This document shows positions 1 through 8,321 of a stretch of 64,000 nucleotides of DNA, piece by piece. The notes under the pieces are model-generated. The model worked only from the letters and a program-made list of their open reading frames with translations. It ran no database searches and was not told where the DNA came from. The stretch is taken from contig NZ_JAVIFX010000035.1 in assembly GCF_031157255.1 (NCBI RefSeq), positions 1 through 64,000 of the forward strand, read 5' to 3'. Both the position numbers and the translations under genes were made by a program. Origin of the DNA: Bradyrhizobium sp. LHD-71 (GTDB lineage Bacteria > Pseudomonadota > Alphaproteobacteria > Rhizobiales > Xanthobacteraceae). Within the stretch, counting starts at the first letter, position 1; every line of letters begins with the position of its first letter.

Positions 1-1050
1 GGACAGTACCTCATCGATCTGGTCGACGAGGCGGGATACGTGCCGGCAGATCTCAGCCATGTCGCCGATCAGCTCGGCGCGTCGCCAGCCGATGTCGAGA
101 GCGTTCTCACGACCATCCAGAAATTCGATCCTGTTGGAATCTGTGCGAGGAGCTTGAGCGAGTGTCTCGCGGTTCAACTGCGCGATCGCGATCGCTACGA
201 TCCGGCGATGCGCGCGCTGGTCGAGAATCTCGATCTCTTGGCGCGGCGCGACGTCGCCGCGCTTCGAAAAGTCTGCGGCGTCGACGATGAGGACCTCGCC
301 GAGATGATCTCCGAAATCCGTCAGCTCGATCCGAAGCCCGGCCTGAAGTTCTCGTCGACGCGCGTGCAGACGGTGGTGCCGGACGTGTTCGTGCGTCCCG
401 GGCCGGACGGCGGCTGGCTGGTCGAGCTCAACAGCGATACGCTGCCGAAGGTCCTCGTCAATCAGAGCTACTACAGCGAACTCGCGGGCAATCTGCGTAA
501 AGGTGAAGACAAATCGTACTTTGCCGATTGCCTGCAGAACGCGACGTGGCTGGTGCGGGCGCTCGATCAGCGCGCACGCACGATCTTGAAGGTCTCAACC
601 GAAATCGTCCGCCAGCAAGACGGATTTTTTCAGCACGGCATTGCCCGCTTGCGTCCGCTCAACCTCAAGGTCGTGGCCGACGCAATCCAGATGCACGAAT
701 CAACAGTGTCGCGCGTTACCGCCAACAAGTACATGGCGACGCCGCGTGGCATCGTCGAGCTGAAATACTTTTTTACCGCGGCGATCGCATCCGCCGACGG
801 CGGCGATGCCCATTCCGCAGAAGCCGTGCGGCACCGCATCAAGCAATTGATCGATGCGGAAAATCCCAATGATATTCTGTCCGACGACGCCATCGTCGAA
901 ATGTTGAAGGCCGCAGGGATCGACATCGCCCGGCGAACGGTGGCAAAATATCGTGAAGCCATGCGTATTCCGTCATCGGTTCAACGACGTCGCGACAAGA
1001 AGTGCCTGCCGGGGAACGAAGCGGCCGTAACCGCGGTTGCTGCAGGTTAG
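1..1050 (+). CDS. rpoN: RNA polymerase sigma-54 factor RpoN (5'-truncated by window edge)
   Basis: The reading frame is open from base 1, so the start lies outside the window; about 349 codons of the C-terminal part are present. Sigma-54 directs RNA polymerase to -24/-12 promoters of nitrogen and carbon regulons and needs an AAA+ activator. The visible part covers the core-binding region, the helix-turn-helix region (around MHESTVSRVTANKYM) and the RpoN box ARRTVAKYRE near the C-terminus, which reads the -24 element. A tail of about 30 residues follows the RpoN box, as in some rhizobial RpoN proteins. It is followed by hpf and ptsN in the order typical of proteobacteria. The N-terminal activator-interaction region cannot be seen. 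Confidence 0.96.
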   Translation, partial: GQYLIDLVDEAGYVPADLSHVADQLGASPADVESVLTTIQKFDPVGICARSLSECLAVQLRDRDRYDPAMRALVENLDLLARRDVAALRKVCGVDDEDLAEMISEIRQLDPKPGLKFSSTRVQTVVPDVFVRPGPDGGWLVELNSDTLPKVLVNQSYYSELAGNLRKGEDKSYFADCLQNATWLVRALDQRARTILKVSTEIVRQQDGFFQHGIARLRPLNLKVVADAIQMHESTVSRVTANKYMATPRGIVELKYFFTAAIASADGGDAHSAEAVRHRIKQLIDAENPNDILSDDAIVEMLKAAGIDIARRTVAKYREAMRIPSSVQRRRDKKCLPGNEAAVTAVAAG

Positions 1051-1101
1051 CGCCGCTCCGTTCCGGGGCGGCGAATTCACCCCAGCGAGACGAGGAACGA
1101 C

Positions 1102-1698
1102 ATGACGATCCGGGTGTCGGGAAAGGGTATCAGTGTCAGCGAGGCGCTTCGCGAGCGCGTCAGCGGTCGCACCGACGATGTGCTGCGCAAGTATTTCGAC
1201 GGCAACTTTTCCGGACACGTGACGATCGGCAAAGGCAAGAACGGCTTCCGCACCGACTGCATGTTGCATCTCGACTCCGGGATGATTCTTGAAGCCGATT
1301 CGACGGCGGGTGATGCCTATGCGAGCGCCGACCTGGCGCTCGGCCAGATCGAAAAGCGGTTGCGCCGCTACAAGAGCCGCCTGAAGGATCGTTCCGCGCG
1401 CAAAGCATACGCGGCTGCGGCCAGTGACGCGCTCGCCGCCTTCAATGTTCCAAGCTACGTGATCGAGGCACCTCCGCTGTCCGACGACGAGGAGATGCAG
1501 GCCTTCAATCCGGTCATCATCGCCGAGACGACGCAGTCGCTGCGCCGCCTTTCGGTCAGCGAGGCGGTGATGGAATTGGATCTCACCGGCGCTCCGGTGG
1601 TCGTGTTCCTGCACGGCACCAGTGGCCGTGTTAACCTTATCTACCGGCGTCCAGACGGCAATATCGGCTGGGTGGACCCGCCGGCGGTTAACAGCTAG
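1102..1698 (+). CDS. hpf: Ribosome hibernation-promoting factor, long form
   Basis: 198 residues. Residues 1-105 form the RaiA/HPF fold, which binds the 30S decoding region. After a linker, residues of about 130-190 form the C-terminal dimerisation domain (VVFLHGTSGRVNLIYRRPDG region) that joins two ribosomes into 100S particles in long HPFs. The ATG has AGGA a few bases upstream. It lies 51 bp after rpoN and upstream of ptsN, a standard arrangement. It acts in the cytoplasm during stationary phase or stress. Confidence 0.95.
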   Translation: MTIRVSGKGISVSEALRERVSGRTDDVLRKYFDGNFSGHVTIGKGKNGFRTDCMLHLDSGMILEADSTAGDAYASADLALGQIEKRLRRYKSRLKDRSARKAYAAAASDALAAFNVPSYVIEAPPLSDDEEMQAFNPVIIAETTQSLRRLSVSEAVMELDLTGAPVVVFLHGTSGRVNLIYRRPDGNIGWVDPPAVNS

Positions 1699-1852
1699 CC
1701 ACTCGTGAAGGCATTGACGCCGTGAAACCCTCTCCCTATGGTCCGCCGCCCTTGAGGCTTGGGGGCCCTATCCGGCCTGCGCTTGGCGCCCGCCGGCCAT
1801 GGTCCCATATTGCAACCCTGACGGTCCCAACTCTTCACTCTCGGTACGCTAC

Positions 1853-2314
1853 ATGACGATTACCGATCTCGTCGCGCCCGAGGCGATCATCCCGGCATTG
1901 AAGGTCAACAGCAAGAAGCAGGCGTTGCAGGAACTTGCGGCGCGTGCGGCGGTGCTGACCGGACAGAACGAACGATCGATCTTCGAGGTGCTGTTGCAAA
2001 GGGAGAAGCTCGGAACGACGGCCGTCGGTTACGGCGTCGCGATTCCGCACGGCAAGCTGCCGAAGCTCGACAAGATCTTCGGTTTGTTCGCACGTCTGGA
2101 ACGGCCGATCGACTTCGAAGCGATGGACGGCCAGCAGGTCGATCTGATGCTGTTGCTGCTGGCACCTGAGGGCGCCGGTGCCGATCATCTCAAGGCGCTG
2201 GCGCGCGTTGCGCGGCTTCTTCGCGATCAGGATGTTGCCAACAAGCTCCGCGCCTCGCGCGACGCGGAAGCACTCTACGCGGTTCTCGCGTTACCTCCCG
2301 CAACGGCCGCCTAG
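1853..2314 (+). CDS. ptsN: PTS IIA-like nitrogen-regulatory protein PtsN
   Basis: 153 residues from ATG 1853, the usual PtsN length; an upstream in-frame ATG at 1799 would add 18 residues with no family resemblance. PtsN is the phosphate-accepting end of the nitrogen PTS (PtsP-PtsO-PtsN), a regulatory chain that does not transport sugar. The phosphorylated histidine is His66 in AIPHGKL. The family fold covers the whole protein (TDLVAPEAIIPALKV at the start). No clear Shine-Dalgarno sequence is seen. The 154-bp gap after hpf may hold a promoter. Confidence 0.95.
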   Translation: MTITDLVAPEAIIPALKVNSKKQALQELAARAAVLTGQNERSIFEVLLQREKLGTTAVGYGVAIPHGKLPKLDKIFGLFARLERPIDFEAMDGQQVDLMLLLLAPEGAGADHLKALARVARLLRDQDVANKLRASRDAEALYAVLALPPATAA

Positions 2315-2330
2315 CGTGAGCTGAGGCTCC

Positions 2331-2440
2331 GTCGTCATGCCCGCGGAAGGCGGGCATCCTATACCGCAGCGGCTTCGATTTTATCGCAGACGCTTGAGGG
2401 TGCCGGGTCCCCGTCTCCGCGAGGACGACGCTGAGATAGT
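2331..2440. repeat. Intergenic repeat of the GTCATGCCCGC...GAGGACGAC type
   Basis: Imperfect inverted repeat. It begins GTCGTCATGCCCGCGG-AAGG-CGGGCATCC and closes with GGGTCCCCGTCTCCGCGAGGACGACG. The same ends recur at 19.65-19.75 kb, 32.0 kb and 58.58 kb in this window, so this is a dispersed palindromic element. Confidence 0.6.
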
Positions 2441-2474
2441 TGTGGAGATGTTGCTTTGCTTGATCTCAAGGCGC

Positions 2475-2510
2475 TGATCCCGAAAAGTGGAGACCGGTTT
2501 TCGGGATCAG
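2475..2510. repeat. Palindromic stem-loop CTGATCCCGAAAA...TTTTCGGGATCAG
   Basis: CTGATCCCGAAAA and TTTTCGGGATCAG flank a short loop, forming a near-perfect hairpin of about 13 bp. Sequences of this type are common intergenic repeats in Rhizobiales (recalled, not searched). It lies downstream of ptsN and just beyond the convergent DUF1150 gene end, so it may help terminate either transcript, although no long T-run follows. Confidence 0.5.
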
Positions 2511-2548
2511 TTCAGTGAACCGCCGTTGCGGAAGAGAATTCGGCTACG

Positions 2549-2833
2549 TCAGTGGACACTGACGGTTTGCAGTTCGTTGCTCCATGCGCTGGCAATGGCC
2601 GCCTCCAGGCTGTCAGTCAGCATGATCGGCGCACCGTTCGCCGCGTGCAGCGCGAACAGTTTCAGGCCGGGCGACATCTGCGGCGCGGTCGGAAACAGTC
2701 CGGGCACATCCTCGGAACGAATCTGCTTCACATAGGCAATGTGACCTTCGCCCAGGTGAGCCAACGCCTCTGGCGTCATGTCCGAAGCAGGGTTGATGAC
2801 ATTGCCTTCGTTGACGACATTGTCTTCAGTCAT
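2549..2833 (-). CDS. DUF1150 family protein
   Basis: 94-residue small acidic protein. The conserved region runs from MTPEALAHLG through a YVKQIRSEDV segment to the C-terminus, matching the alphaproteobacterial DUF1150 family, which has no assigned function. ATG 2833 is preceded by GAGG. It is downstream of the hsp20 gene on the same strand (53-bp gap), an association I recall from related genomes. It is probably co-transcribed with hsp20 and so may be heat-inducible. Confidence 0.88.
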   Translation of the reverse strand: MTEDNVVNEGNVINPASDMTPEALAHLGEGHIAYVKQIRSEDVPGLFPTAPQMSPGLKLFALHAANGAPIMLTDSLEAAIASAWSNELQTVSVH

Positions 2834-2886
2834 GGTCCTCGACTCCTCAAGGTTGCAAGCGGTCGAGTCCGCTTCAGTTCCAACGA

Positions 2887-3312
2887 TTATTCGTGTTCAT
2901 GGATGGCGATCGTCTTAACGATCCGCTCGGGTTCCGGTCGGGCGAGATCGATCGACAGCAGGCCATTTCGCAAATCCGCGCCTAGTACTTCCATGCCTTC
3001 CGCCAGCACAAAGGTGCGCTGGAAGTGGCGTGCGGCAATGCCGCGATGGATGTACTGTCTGGTCTTTTCGTCCTGCTGCCGCCCGCGAATGACGAGCTGA
3101 TTTTCCTCAGTCGTCACATCGAGTTGATCGCGGGTGAACCCTGCAACCGCCAGCGTGATGCGCAGGCGTTCAGGCTGGCCGTCGGTACGGGCCAGACGCT
3201 CGATGTTGTATGGCGGGTAGCCATCGGCGCCCTTGACGACGCGATCAAGCACACGCTCGATTTCGTCGAATCCCAGCAGGAACGGGCTGGATAGCGAAGG
3301 AACACGGGTCAT
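2887..3312 (-). CDS. Small heat-shock protein, Hsp20/IbpA family
   Basis: 141 residues. The N-terminal arm (MTRVPSLSSPFLLGFDEIERVLDR) is followed by an alpha-crystallin domain at about residues 35-135. This contains the family motif YNIER, the central VTTEENQLVIRGRQ strand and a C-terminal RPEPERIVKTIAI segment holding the I-x-I-type anchor. Such proteins hold unfolding proteins as ATP-independent oligomers in the cytoplasm. A GAGAGGACTTTGGGAA leader precedes ATG 3312. I looked for a ROSE-type RNA thermometer upstream but could not support one by eye. Confidence 0.95.
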   Translation of the reverse strand: MTRVPSLSSPFLLGFDEIERVLDRVVKGADGYPPYNIERLARTDGQPERLRITLAVAGFTRDQLDVTTEENQLVIRGRQQDEKTRQYIHRGIAARHFQRTFVLAEGMEVLGADLRNGLLSIDLARPEPERIVKTIAIHEHE

Positions 3313-3502
3313 TTCCCAAAGTCCTCTCGAAGCGACTTTGACGGGGCCCGGAATGGCACCCCTGCCGCCCGGCGATTCGGTCGCCGGTCGTCATGAATGA
3401 TATGGGGAGACGGAACCGGCTTTCAAGAAGCTTCTGGAACCAAAGGAGAAAACCGCCCTCGCGGTCTGGCCTGAAGCGCCCCCGGGCCCCGCCTTGCAAC
3501 CC

Positions 3503-4549
3503 TCAGATGTCGATCCGCCGGCGGCCGTCGCCGGTGAACACATGCAGCTTGGCCCGTGGCGCGACCGCCGTCACCGCCTCGCCGATCGGCGGCGCGGCTT
3601 CCCCGGGCACACGGACCAGGATCTCGCCGGCATTCGCGTGGTGTCCGTAGACGAAGGTCTCCGCGCCGATGCGTTCGACGGCCTCGACCTGCAGGTCGAG
3701 CGCCAGTCCGCCGCTGGGAGCGCCGCTGCCGCCGAATGACAGGTCCTCCGGCCGCACGCCGACGACGCCGGCGGCCGCCGGCAGCCCCGATACGCCGCCG
3801 ATGGACGGCGAGCCCAGCGACAGCAGGTTCATCGGCGGCGCGCCGATGAAGGAGGCCACGAAGGTCGTCTCGGGCCGGCGGTAGATCTCGATCGGCTTGC
3901 CGATCTGCTCGACCACGCCGCCATTCATCACCACCAGAATGTCGGCGAGCGTCATTGCCTCGAGCTGATCGTGCGTGACGTAGACCGACGTGGTCCGCAG
4001 CCGTCGTTGCAATTTGCGAATCTCGACCCGCATGGCGATACGCAGCTTCGCATCCAGGTTGGACAGCGGTTCATCGAACAGGAACACCTTCGGCTGCCGG
4101 ACGATGGCGCGCCCCATCGCGACGCGCTGACGCTGGCCGCCGGAGAGCTGCCGCGGCTTGCGGTCGAGCAGCGCGCCGATCTCGAGGGTCTGCGCTGCGT
4201 CGCGCACGCGCTTGTCGATCGCGGCCTTCGGCATGCCGCGGTTGCGCAGGCCGTAGGCCATGTTGTTGTAGACGCTCATGTGCGGATAGAGCGCGTAGTT
4301 CTGGAACACCATCGCGATGTCGCGATCGGCCGGCTCGATGTTGTTGACCACGCGCTCGCCGATGTCGATCTCACCGCCGGTGATCGTCTCGAGCCCCGCG
4401 ATCATCCGCAGCAGCGTGGACTTGCCGCAACCGGAGGGACCGACCAATACGCAAAACTGTCCATCGCCAACCTCCAGGCTGATGCCCTTGATGGCCTCGA
4501 CGCCGCCCGCGTAGGTCTTGCGCACATCGCGCAAGGTGACATTCGCCAT
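3503..4549 (-). CDS. ugpC: sn-glycerol-3-phosphate ABC importer, ATP-binding subunit UgpC
   Basis: 348 residues from ATG 4549 (MANVTLRDV); the frame stays open further upstream but that part overlaps ugpE and is not coding. Walker [10 protein letters not shown] is at residues 37-45, signature LSGGQ at 135-139, Walker B VFLFDE at 155-160 and the H-loop VTHDQ near 193. A C-terminal TOBE-like regulatory domain follows (FIGAPPMN onward), as in MalK/UgpC importers. It energises uptake through UgpA/UgpE. It starts 2 bp after the ugpE stop, so the genes are coupled. As the last gene of ugpBAEC, the assignment rests partly on UgpB. Confidence 0.94.
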   Translation of the reverse strand: MANVTLRDVRKTYAGGVEAIKGISLEVGDGQFCVLVGPSGCGKSTLLRMIAGLETITGGEIDIGERVVNNIEPADRDIAMVFQNYALYPHMSVYNNMAYGLRNRGMPKAAIDKRVRDAAQTLEIGALLDRKPRQLSGGQRQRVAMGRAIVRQPKVFLFDEPLSNLDAKLRIAMRVEIRKLQRRLRTTSVYVTHDQLEAMTLADILVVMNGGVVEQIGKPIEIYRRPETTFVASFIGAPPMNLLSLGSPSIGGVSGLPAAAGVVGVRPEDLSFGGSGAPSGGLALDLQVEAVERIGAETFVYGHHANAGEILVRVPGEAAPPIGEAVTAVAPRAKLHVFTGDGRRRIDI

Positions 4550-4551
4550 GA

Positions 4552-5400
4552 TTACTTCTCTGTCTCGACAAGGCCGCGAACGAACAGCTTCTGCATCAGG
4601 ATGACCACGGCGACCGGCGGCAGCATCGCCAGCATCGCGGTCGCCATCACCAGCGGCCATTCGGTCAGCGCATCCGATGTCGTGATCATCTTGCGGATGC
4701 CGATGACGATCGTCTGCATGTTGTCGCGTGTGGTTATCAGCAGCGGCCAGAGATACTGATTCCAGCCATAGATGAAAAGAATGACGAACAGCGCCGCCAT
4801 GTTGGTGCGCGACAGCGGCAGCAGCGTATCCTTGAAGAAGCGGATCGGTCCCGCGCCGTCGATCCGCGAGGCTTCGAGAAGTTCGTCCGGCACGGTCATG
4901 AAGAACTGCCGGAACAGCAGTGTCGCCGTCGCGGATGCAATCAGCGGCAGCGTCAGCCCCGCGAAACTGTCGAGCAGCGAAAGGTCGGCGGCGATCTTGT
5001 AGGTCGGATAGATGCGGACTTCGACCGGCAGCATCAGCGTGATGAAGATCAGCCAGAACACCGCCATGCGAAAGGGAAAGCGGAAATAGACGATCGCATA
5101 GGCGGAGATGATCGAGATAGCGATCTTGCCGAGCGAAATTGCCATCGCCATCACGAAGGAATTGAACAGCATCGTGCCGACCGGCTCGCGGGTCGAACTG
5201 CTCGTGCCGATGAAGATCGTCCGGTAGTAGTTGTCGAGGAACTTGCCGCCGGGCAGCAGCGACATCTGGCCGTTGGCGATCAGATAGGCTTCCTGCGTCG
5301 AGGCGACGAAGGCGAGGTAGACGGGAAACGCAACGACCGCGATCCCGAGCCACAGCACGAGGTGCGGAACGATGTCGCCGATGCCCCTGCGTTCGACCAT
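4552..5400 (-). CDS. ugpE: sn-glycerol-3-phosphate ABC importer, permease UgpE
   Basis: 282 residues from ATG 5400; the start shares one base with the ugpA stop (TGATG). Six hydrophobic segments fit a MalG-type inner-membrane permease. The EAA loop, which docks on the ATPase, is seen as [24 protein letters not shown] in two parts ([12 protein letters not shown] then [12 protein letters not shown]). It ends [11 protein letters not shown]. It pairs with UgpA to form the channel that receives glycerol-3-phosphate from UgpB. Confidence 0.95.
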   Translation of the reverse strand: MVERRGIGDIVPHLVLWLGIAVVAFPVYLAFVASTQEAYLIANGQMSLLPGGKFLDNYYRTIFIGTSSSTREPVGTMLFNSFVMAMAISLGKIAISIISAYAIVYFRFPFRMAVFWLIFITLMLPVEVRIYPTYKIAADLSLLDSFAGLTLPLIASATATLLFRQFFMTVPDELLEASRIDGAGPIRFFKDTLLPLSRTNMAALFVILFIYGWNQYLWPLLITTRDNMQTIVIGIRKMITTSDALTEWPLVMATAMLAMLPPVAVVILMQKLFVRGLVETEK

Positions 5401-6281
5401 CAGTACGTCACCTTGCGTTCGACATAGCGAAACTGGATCGCAGTGAGCGCGATTACGATCACCATCAAGATCACCGACTGCGCCGCCGACGAGCCGAGAT
5501 TGCCGCCGAGCAGGCCGTCCAGATAAACTTTGTAGACCAGTGTTTCGGTCGCTTTCGACGGACCGCCGCCGGTGGTTGCGTCGATGATTCCGAAGGTATC
5601 GAAAAACGCATAGACGATGTTGACGACGATGAGGAAGAAAACCGTGGGCGACAGCAGTGGGAACACCACCGTCCAGAACCGGCGCGTCGGACCTGCGCCG
5701 TCGATCGCGGCCGCCTCGATGATGCTGCGCGGGATCGATTGCAGGCCGGCGAGGAAGAACAGGAAGTTGTAGGAGATCTGCTTCCAGGTCGCGGCCGCGA
5801 TCACCAGAATCGCCGCGTGGTCGCCGTTGAGCAGCGGATTCCAGTCGATACCGAGCGCGCGCAGGCCGCGCGCAAGAACGCCCAGCGATGGATGCAGCAT
5901 GAAGATCCACAGCACGCCGGCGACGGCAGGCGCGACGGCGTAGGGCCAGATCAGCAGCGTGCGATAGATGCCGCCGGCCCGCATCGGCTTGTCGGCCATC
6001 ACCGCCAGCAGCAGCGCGATGCTGAGCGACAGCAGCGCGATCATCGCCGAAAATGCGAACGTCCGCACGATGGCGTCGAAGTAGCCGGGCTCGTGAAGGA
6101 GATGGACGTAGTTCTCGAAGCCGACGAACGTGGTCGAGAGGCCGAACGCATCCTGCAGCAGGAACGATTGCCAGACCGCCTGGATCGCGGGCCAGTAGAA
6201 GAACACGAGGACGATCGTCACCTGAGGTGCGATCAGAAGGAACGGGAGCAGCGGGGACTGAAAGAACGATTGCTTTTGCAT
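5400..6281 (-). CDS. ugpA: sn-glycerol-3-phosphate ABC importer, permease UgpA
   Basis: 293-residue MalF-type permease with about six transmembrane helices. The first begins [20 protein letters not shown], and the EAA loop is [20 protein letters not shown]. The C-terminus ([12 protein letters not shown]) matches UgpA. It lies directly upstream of ugpE with a one-base overlap. Unusually, 476 bp of repeat-rich DNA separate it from ugpB, so ugpB may be expressed at a higher level or partly separately from ugpAEC. Confidence 0.95.
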   Translation of the reverse strand: MQKQSFFQSPLLPFLLIAPQVTIVLVFFYWPAIQAVWQSFLLQDAFGLSTTFVGFENYVHLLHEPGYFDAIVRTFAFSAMIALLSLSIALLLAVMADKPMRAGGIYRTLLIWPYAVAPAVAGVLWIFMLHPSLGVLARGLRALGIDWNPLLNGDHAAILVIAAATWKQISYNFLFFLAGLQSIPRSIIEAAAIDGAGPTRRFWTVVFPLLSPTVFFLIVVNIVYAFFDTFGIIDATTGGGPSKATETLVYKVYLDGLLGGNLGSSAAQSVILMVIVIALTAIQFRYVERKVTY

Positions 6282-6397
6282 CTGGAAGGGCTGAAGGGGG
6301 CAGGCCGCTCGAGCGTGATGGGTTTAGGTTGGCTTCACATTTTCATCGTTGTTCTCCGCTGAAGCGATGCTGAAACCTCTTGGCCAAGTTAGACCCG

Positions 6398-6550
6398 CCG
6401 TCATGCCCGCCCCGGGTCCGCGAAGCGCGGACCGAGGACAGGCTGCAGCGGGCATCCAGCGGCCCGCAGCGTCTGCGACAAGGGTCCGACGCTGGCATGC
6501 CGGGTCCCGGCTCGCGCTTCGCCTGGCCGCGACGACCGAGGGCATGACGG
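6398..6550. repeat. Long imperfect inverted repeat bounded by CCGTCATGCCC / GGGCATGACGG
   Basis: The outer arms CCGTCATGCCC and GGGCATGACGG are exact complements about 150 bp apart. Inside are shorter pairs (GGTCCGCGAAGCGCGGACC, and GGCATGCCGGGTCCCGG with partners). It belongs to the same broad class as the GTCATCCC...GGGATCC repeats elsewhere in the window. It occupies the first part of the ugpB-ugpA gap. Confidence 0.6.
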
Positions 6551-6570
6551 CAAATCCAACTCATCAGGCG

Positions 6571-6738
6571 CTAGTGTCGCGGATCAGAAATTCGCACCAT
6601 CGTTGACGCGAGTCCGTCGTGCGAATTTCTGATCCATAAACGACACTAGTATCATAAACTTGCTAGCGTCCTGATCGAATCCGAAGTTCGCTCTGAGCTC
6701 GCTGCAAAGTATAGCGAACTTCGGATTCGGGACACTAG
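6571..6738. repeat. Double-hairpin element, copy A
   Basis: Two hairpins joined by a 13-nt linker. Hairpin 1 (6571-6649) opens CTAGTGTCG, closes CGACACTAG, and has an inner stem GGATCAGAAATTCGCAC/GTGCGAATTTCTGATCC with an A-rich bulge (ATAAA side) on the 3' strand. The linker is TATCATAAACTTG. Hairpin 2 (6663-6738) opens CTAGCGTCC and closes GGACACTAG, with inner stem CGAATCCGAAGTTCGC/GCGAACTTCGGATTCG and a TGAT bulge on the 5' strand. It lies downstream of ugpB. See copies B to E. Confidence 0.9.
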
Positions 6739-6757
6739 CCGGTCCGCCCCTTCATGA

Positions 6758-8068
6758 TCACCTCGAAACCGTGCGTTCGAACTGGCGCAGCATCTGGTTT
6801 CCGCGCGACACCGCAGTGTCGAGCGCTTCCTTGGCCGACTTCTTGCCGGCCAGTGCCGCTTCGATTTCCTCCGCCCAGATATCGCGAAGCTGAACCATGT
6901 TGCCGAGGCGCAGGCCGCGCGAATTCTCGGTCGGCTCCTTGTTGGAAAGCTCGAGCAGCGGCGTCTCGAGATAGGGCTGGTCCTTGTAGAAGCCCTGCTC
7001 CTTCGCTTTGGCATAAGCGGCCTTGGTGATCGGCAGATAGCCGGAGGCCTTGTGGATCGCCACTTGCCGGTCAGTGTCGGAGAGGAACGCCAGGAATTTG
7101 GCGACGCCCTTGTACTCGTCCGGCTTCTTGCCGCCCATGATCCACAGCGAGGCGCCGCCGATGATCGAATTCTGCGGGGCGCCGGCGACATCCGGATAGT
7201 AAGGCATCGGCGCGTTGGTCCATTCGAACTTGGCGTTGGCGCGGACGTTGCCGAAGAAGGCTGACGAAGTGAGGAAGATCGGACACTCGCCGGAGGTGAA
7301 GCGGCCCTCGCCGGTGTTGGTGCGGCCTGAGTAGTCGTAGGTCTTGTCCTTCTGCAGGTCGATCAGCGTCTGAAGGTGTTTGAGCTGCAGCGGCGCGTTG
7401 AACTTGAGCTCGGTATCGAAGCCGTCGAGTCCGTTGGCCTTGGTTGCCAGCGGTACGTTGTGCCACGCCGACAGCTGCTCGAGGTTCACCCAGGTGACCC
7501 AGGCATTGGAGAAGCCGCAGGTGGTGGAGCCGGACGCCTTCAGCTTCTTTGCTGCCTCGAAGACCTCCGGCCAGGTCTTCGGAATCTCGGCGATGTTGGC
7601 CTTCTTCAGCGCGTCCTTGTTGATCCACATCACCGTCGAGGACGAGTTGAAGGGAAACGACAGCATTTCGCCCTTCGACGTCGAGTAGTAGCCGGTGATG
7701 GCGGGCAGATAGGCGTTCGGGTCGAATTTTTCCCCGGTCTCCTTCATCAACAGGTGAACGGGCTTCACCGCGCCCGTCGCCGCCATCATCGTTGCGGTGC
7801 CGACCTCGAACACCTGCATGATGTGCGGCGCGTTGCCGGCACGGAACGCCGCGATGCCTGCGTTCATCGTGTCGGGATAGCTGCCCTTGTAGGAGGGGAC
7901 GACCTTGTAGTCCTTCTGCGAGGCGTTGAATTCCTCGGCGAGCTTGACGATGACGTCGTTGTTCGCGCCGGTCATCGCGTGCCACCACTGGATTTCGGTC
8001 TGGGCAAGCGCGGGTGTCGCCGCTGCGACGGTGGCTAAGGCCGCCAAAAGGCGGATCGAACGGATCAT
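6758..8068 (-). CDS. ugpB: sn-glycerol-3-phosphate-binding periplasmic protein UgpB
   Basis: 436 residues. A Sec signal peptide (MIRSIRLLAALATVAAATPALA, in two parts MIRSIRLLAALATV and AAATPALA) is probably cleaved after Ala22. The mature part begins QTEIQWWHAMTGANND. The blocks SYKGSYPDTMNAGIAAFRAG, VFEVGTATMMAATGAVKPV and SFPFNSSSTVMWINKDA match the E. coli UgpB pattern closely. It captures glycerol-3-phosphate or glycerophosphodiesters in the periplasm for UgpAEC, supplying phosphate and carbon. GGAGGGA precedes ATG 8068. In many bacteria the operon is PhoB-controlled; I could not find a convincing Pho box upstream. Confidence 0.95.
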   Translation of the reverse strand: MIRSIRLLAALATVAAATPALAQTEIQWWHAMTGANNDVIVKLAEEFNASQKDYKVVPSYKGSYPDTMNAGIAAFRAGNAPHIMQVFEVGTATMMAATGAVKPVHLLMKETGEKFDPNAYLPAITGYYSTSKGEMLSFPFNSSSTVMWINKDALKKANIAEIPKTWPEVFEAAKKLKASGSTTCGFSNAWVTWVNLEQLSAWHNVPLATKANGLDGFDTELKFNAPLQLKHLQTLIDLQKDKTYDYSGRTNTGEGRFTSGECPIFLTSSAFFGNVRANAKFEWTNAPMPYYPDVAGAPQNSIIGGASLWIMGGKKPDEYKGVAKFLAFLSDTDRQVAIHKASGYLPITKAAYAKAKEQGFYKDQPYLETPLLELSNKEPTENSRGLRLGNMVQLRDIWAEEIEAALAGKKSAKEALDTAVSRGNQMLRQFERTVSR

Positions 8069-8220
8069 GAAGTCCCTCCCGGTGCGTCATCGGCTGGAAT
8101 CTGGCCGCCGCAGGTTTTATCGGCGGGCAATGACGCTCTTGTAGCAAGGATGGTACGGCGGGAGACCTGCGGGAGGGAAGCCCCAATTAGGCGAAGACGA
8201 TGACTTCAGCGTCGACAGCG

Positions 8221-8249
8221 CCCGGCACCGCCGGGCTGGCGGTGCCGGG
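8221..8249. other. Strong 12-bp GC-rich stem-loop
   Basis: CCCGGCACCGCC and GGCGGTGCCGGG pair perfectly around a 5-base loop. TTTGT follows on the plus strand only. The genes on both sides are on the minus strand, where no T-run follows, so it is not a textbook intrinsic terminator for the CoA-transferase gene. It may act as an RNA-stabilising or factor-dependent end. Confidence 0.5.
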
Positions 8250-8265
8250 TTTGTCACGATGGTGA

Positions 8266-8320
8266 CTAGTGTCGTGGACCAGAAATTCGCACCATCGTGG
8301 CCGCGAGCCCATCGTGCGCG
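8266..8320. repeat. Double-hairpin element, copy B (5' half only)
   Basis: CTAGTGTCGTGGACCAGAAA followed by TTCGCACCATCGTGGCCGCGAG matches the first arm and loop of copies A and D. The match stops after ATCGTGCG, so the returning arm and hairpin 2 are missing. The break coincides with the end of the CoA-transferase gene (its stop codon is at 8322-8324), which suggests that deletion or recombination trimmed the element. Confidence 0.8.
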
Positions 8321-8321
8321 A

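Noticed and set aside
2887-3345. A ROSE-type RNA thermometer upstream of hsp20
   Set aside because: Such thermometers occur before rhizobial hsp20 genes, but I could not trace the conserved UYGCU pairing to the Shine-Dalgarno sequence with confidence.
8069-8220. A Pho box in front of ugpB
   Set aside because: Only one half resembling GCGTCATTGC is visible; the paired 7-bp direct repeat needed for PhoB was not found.
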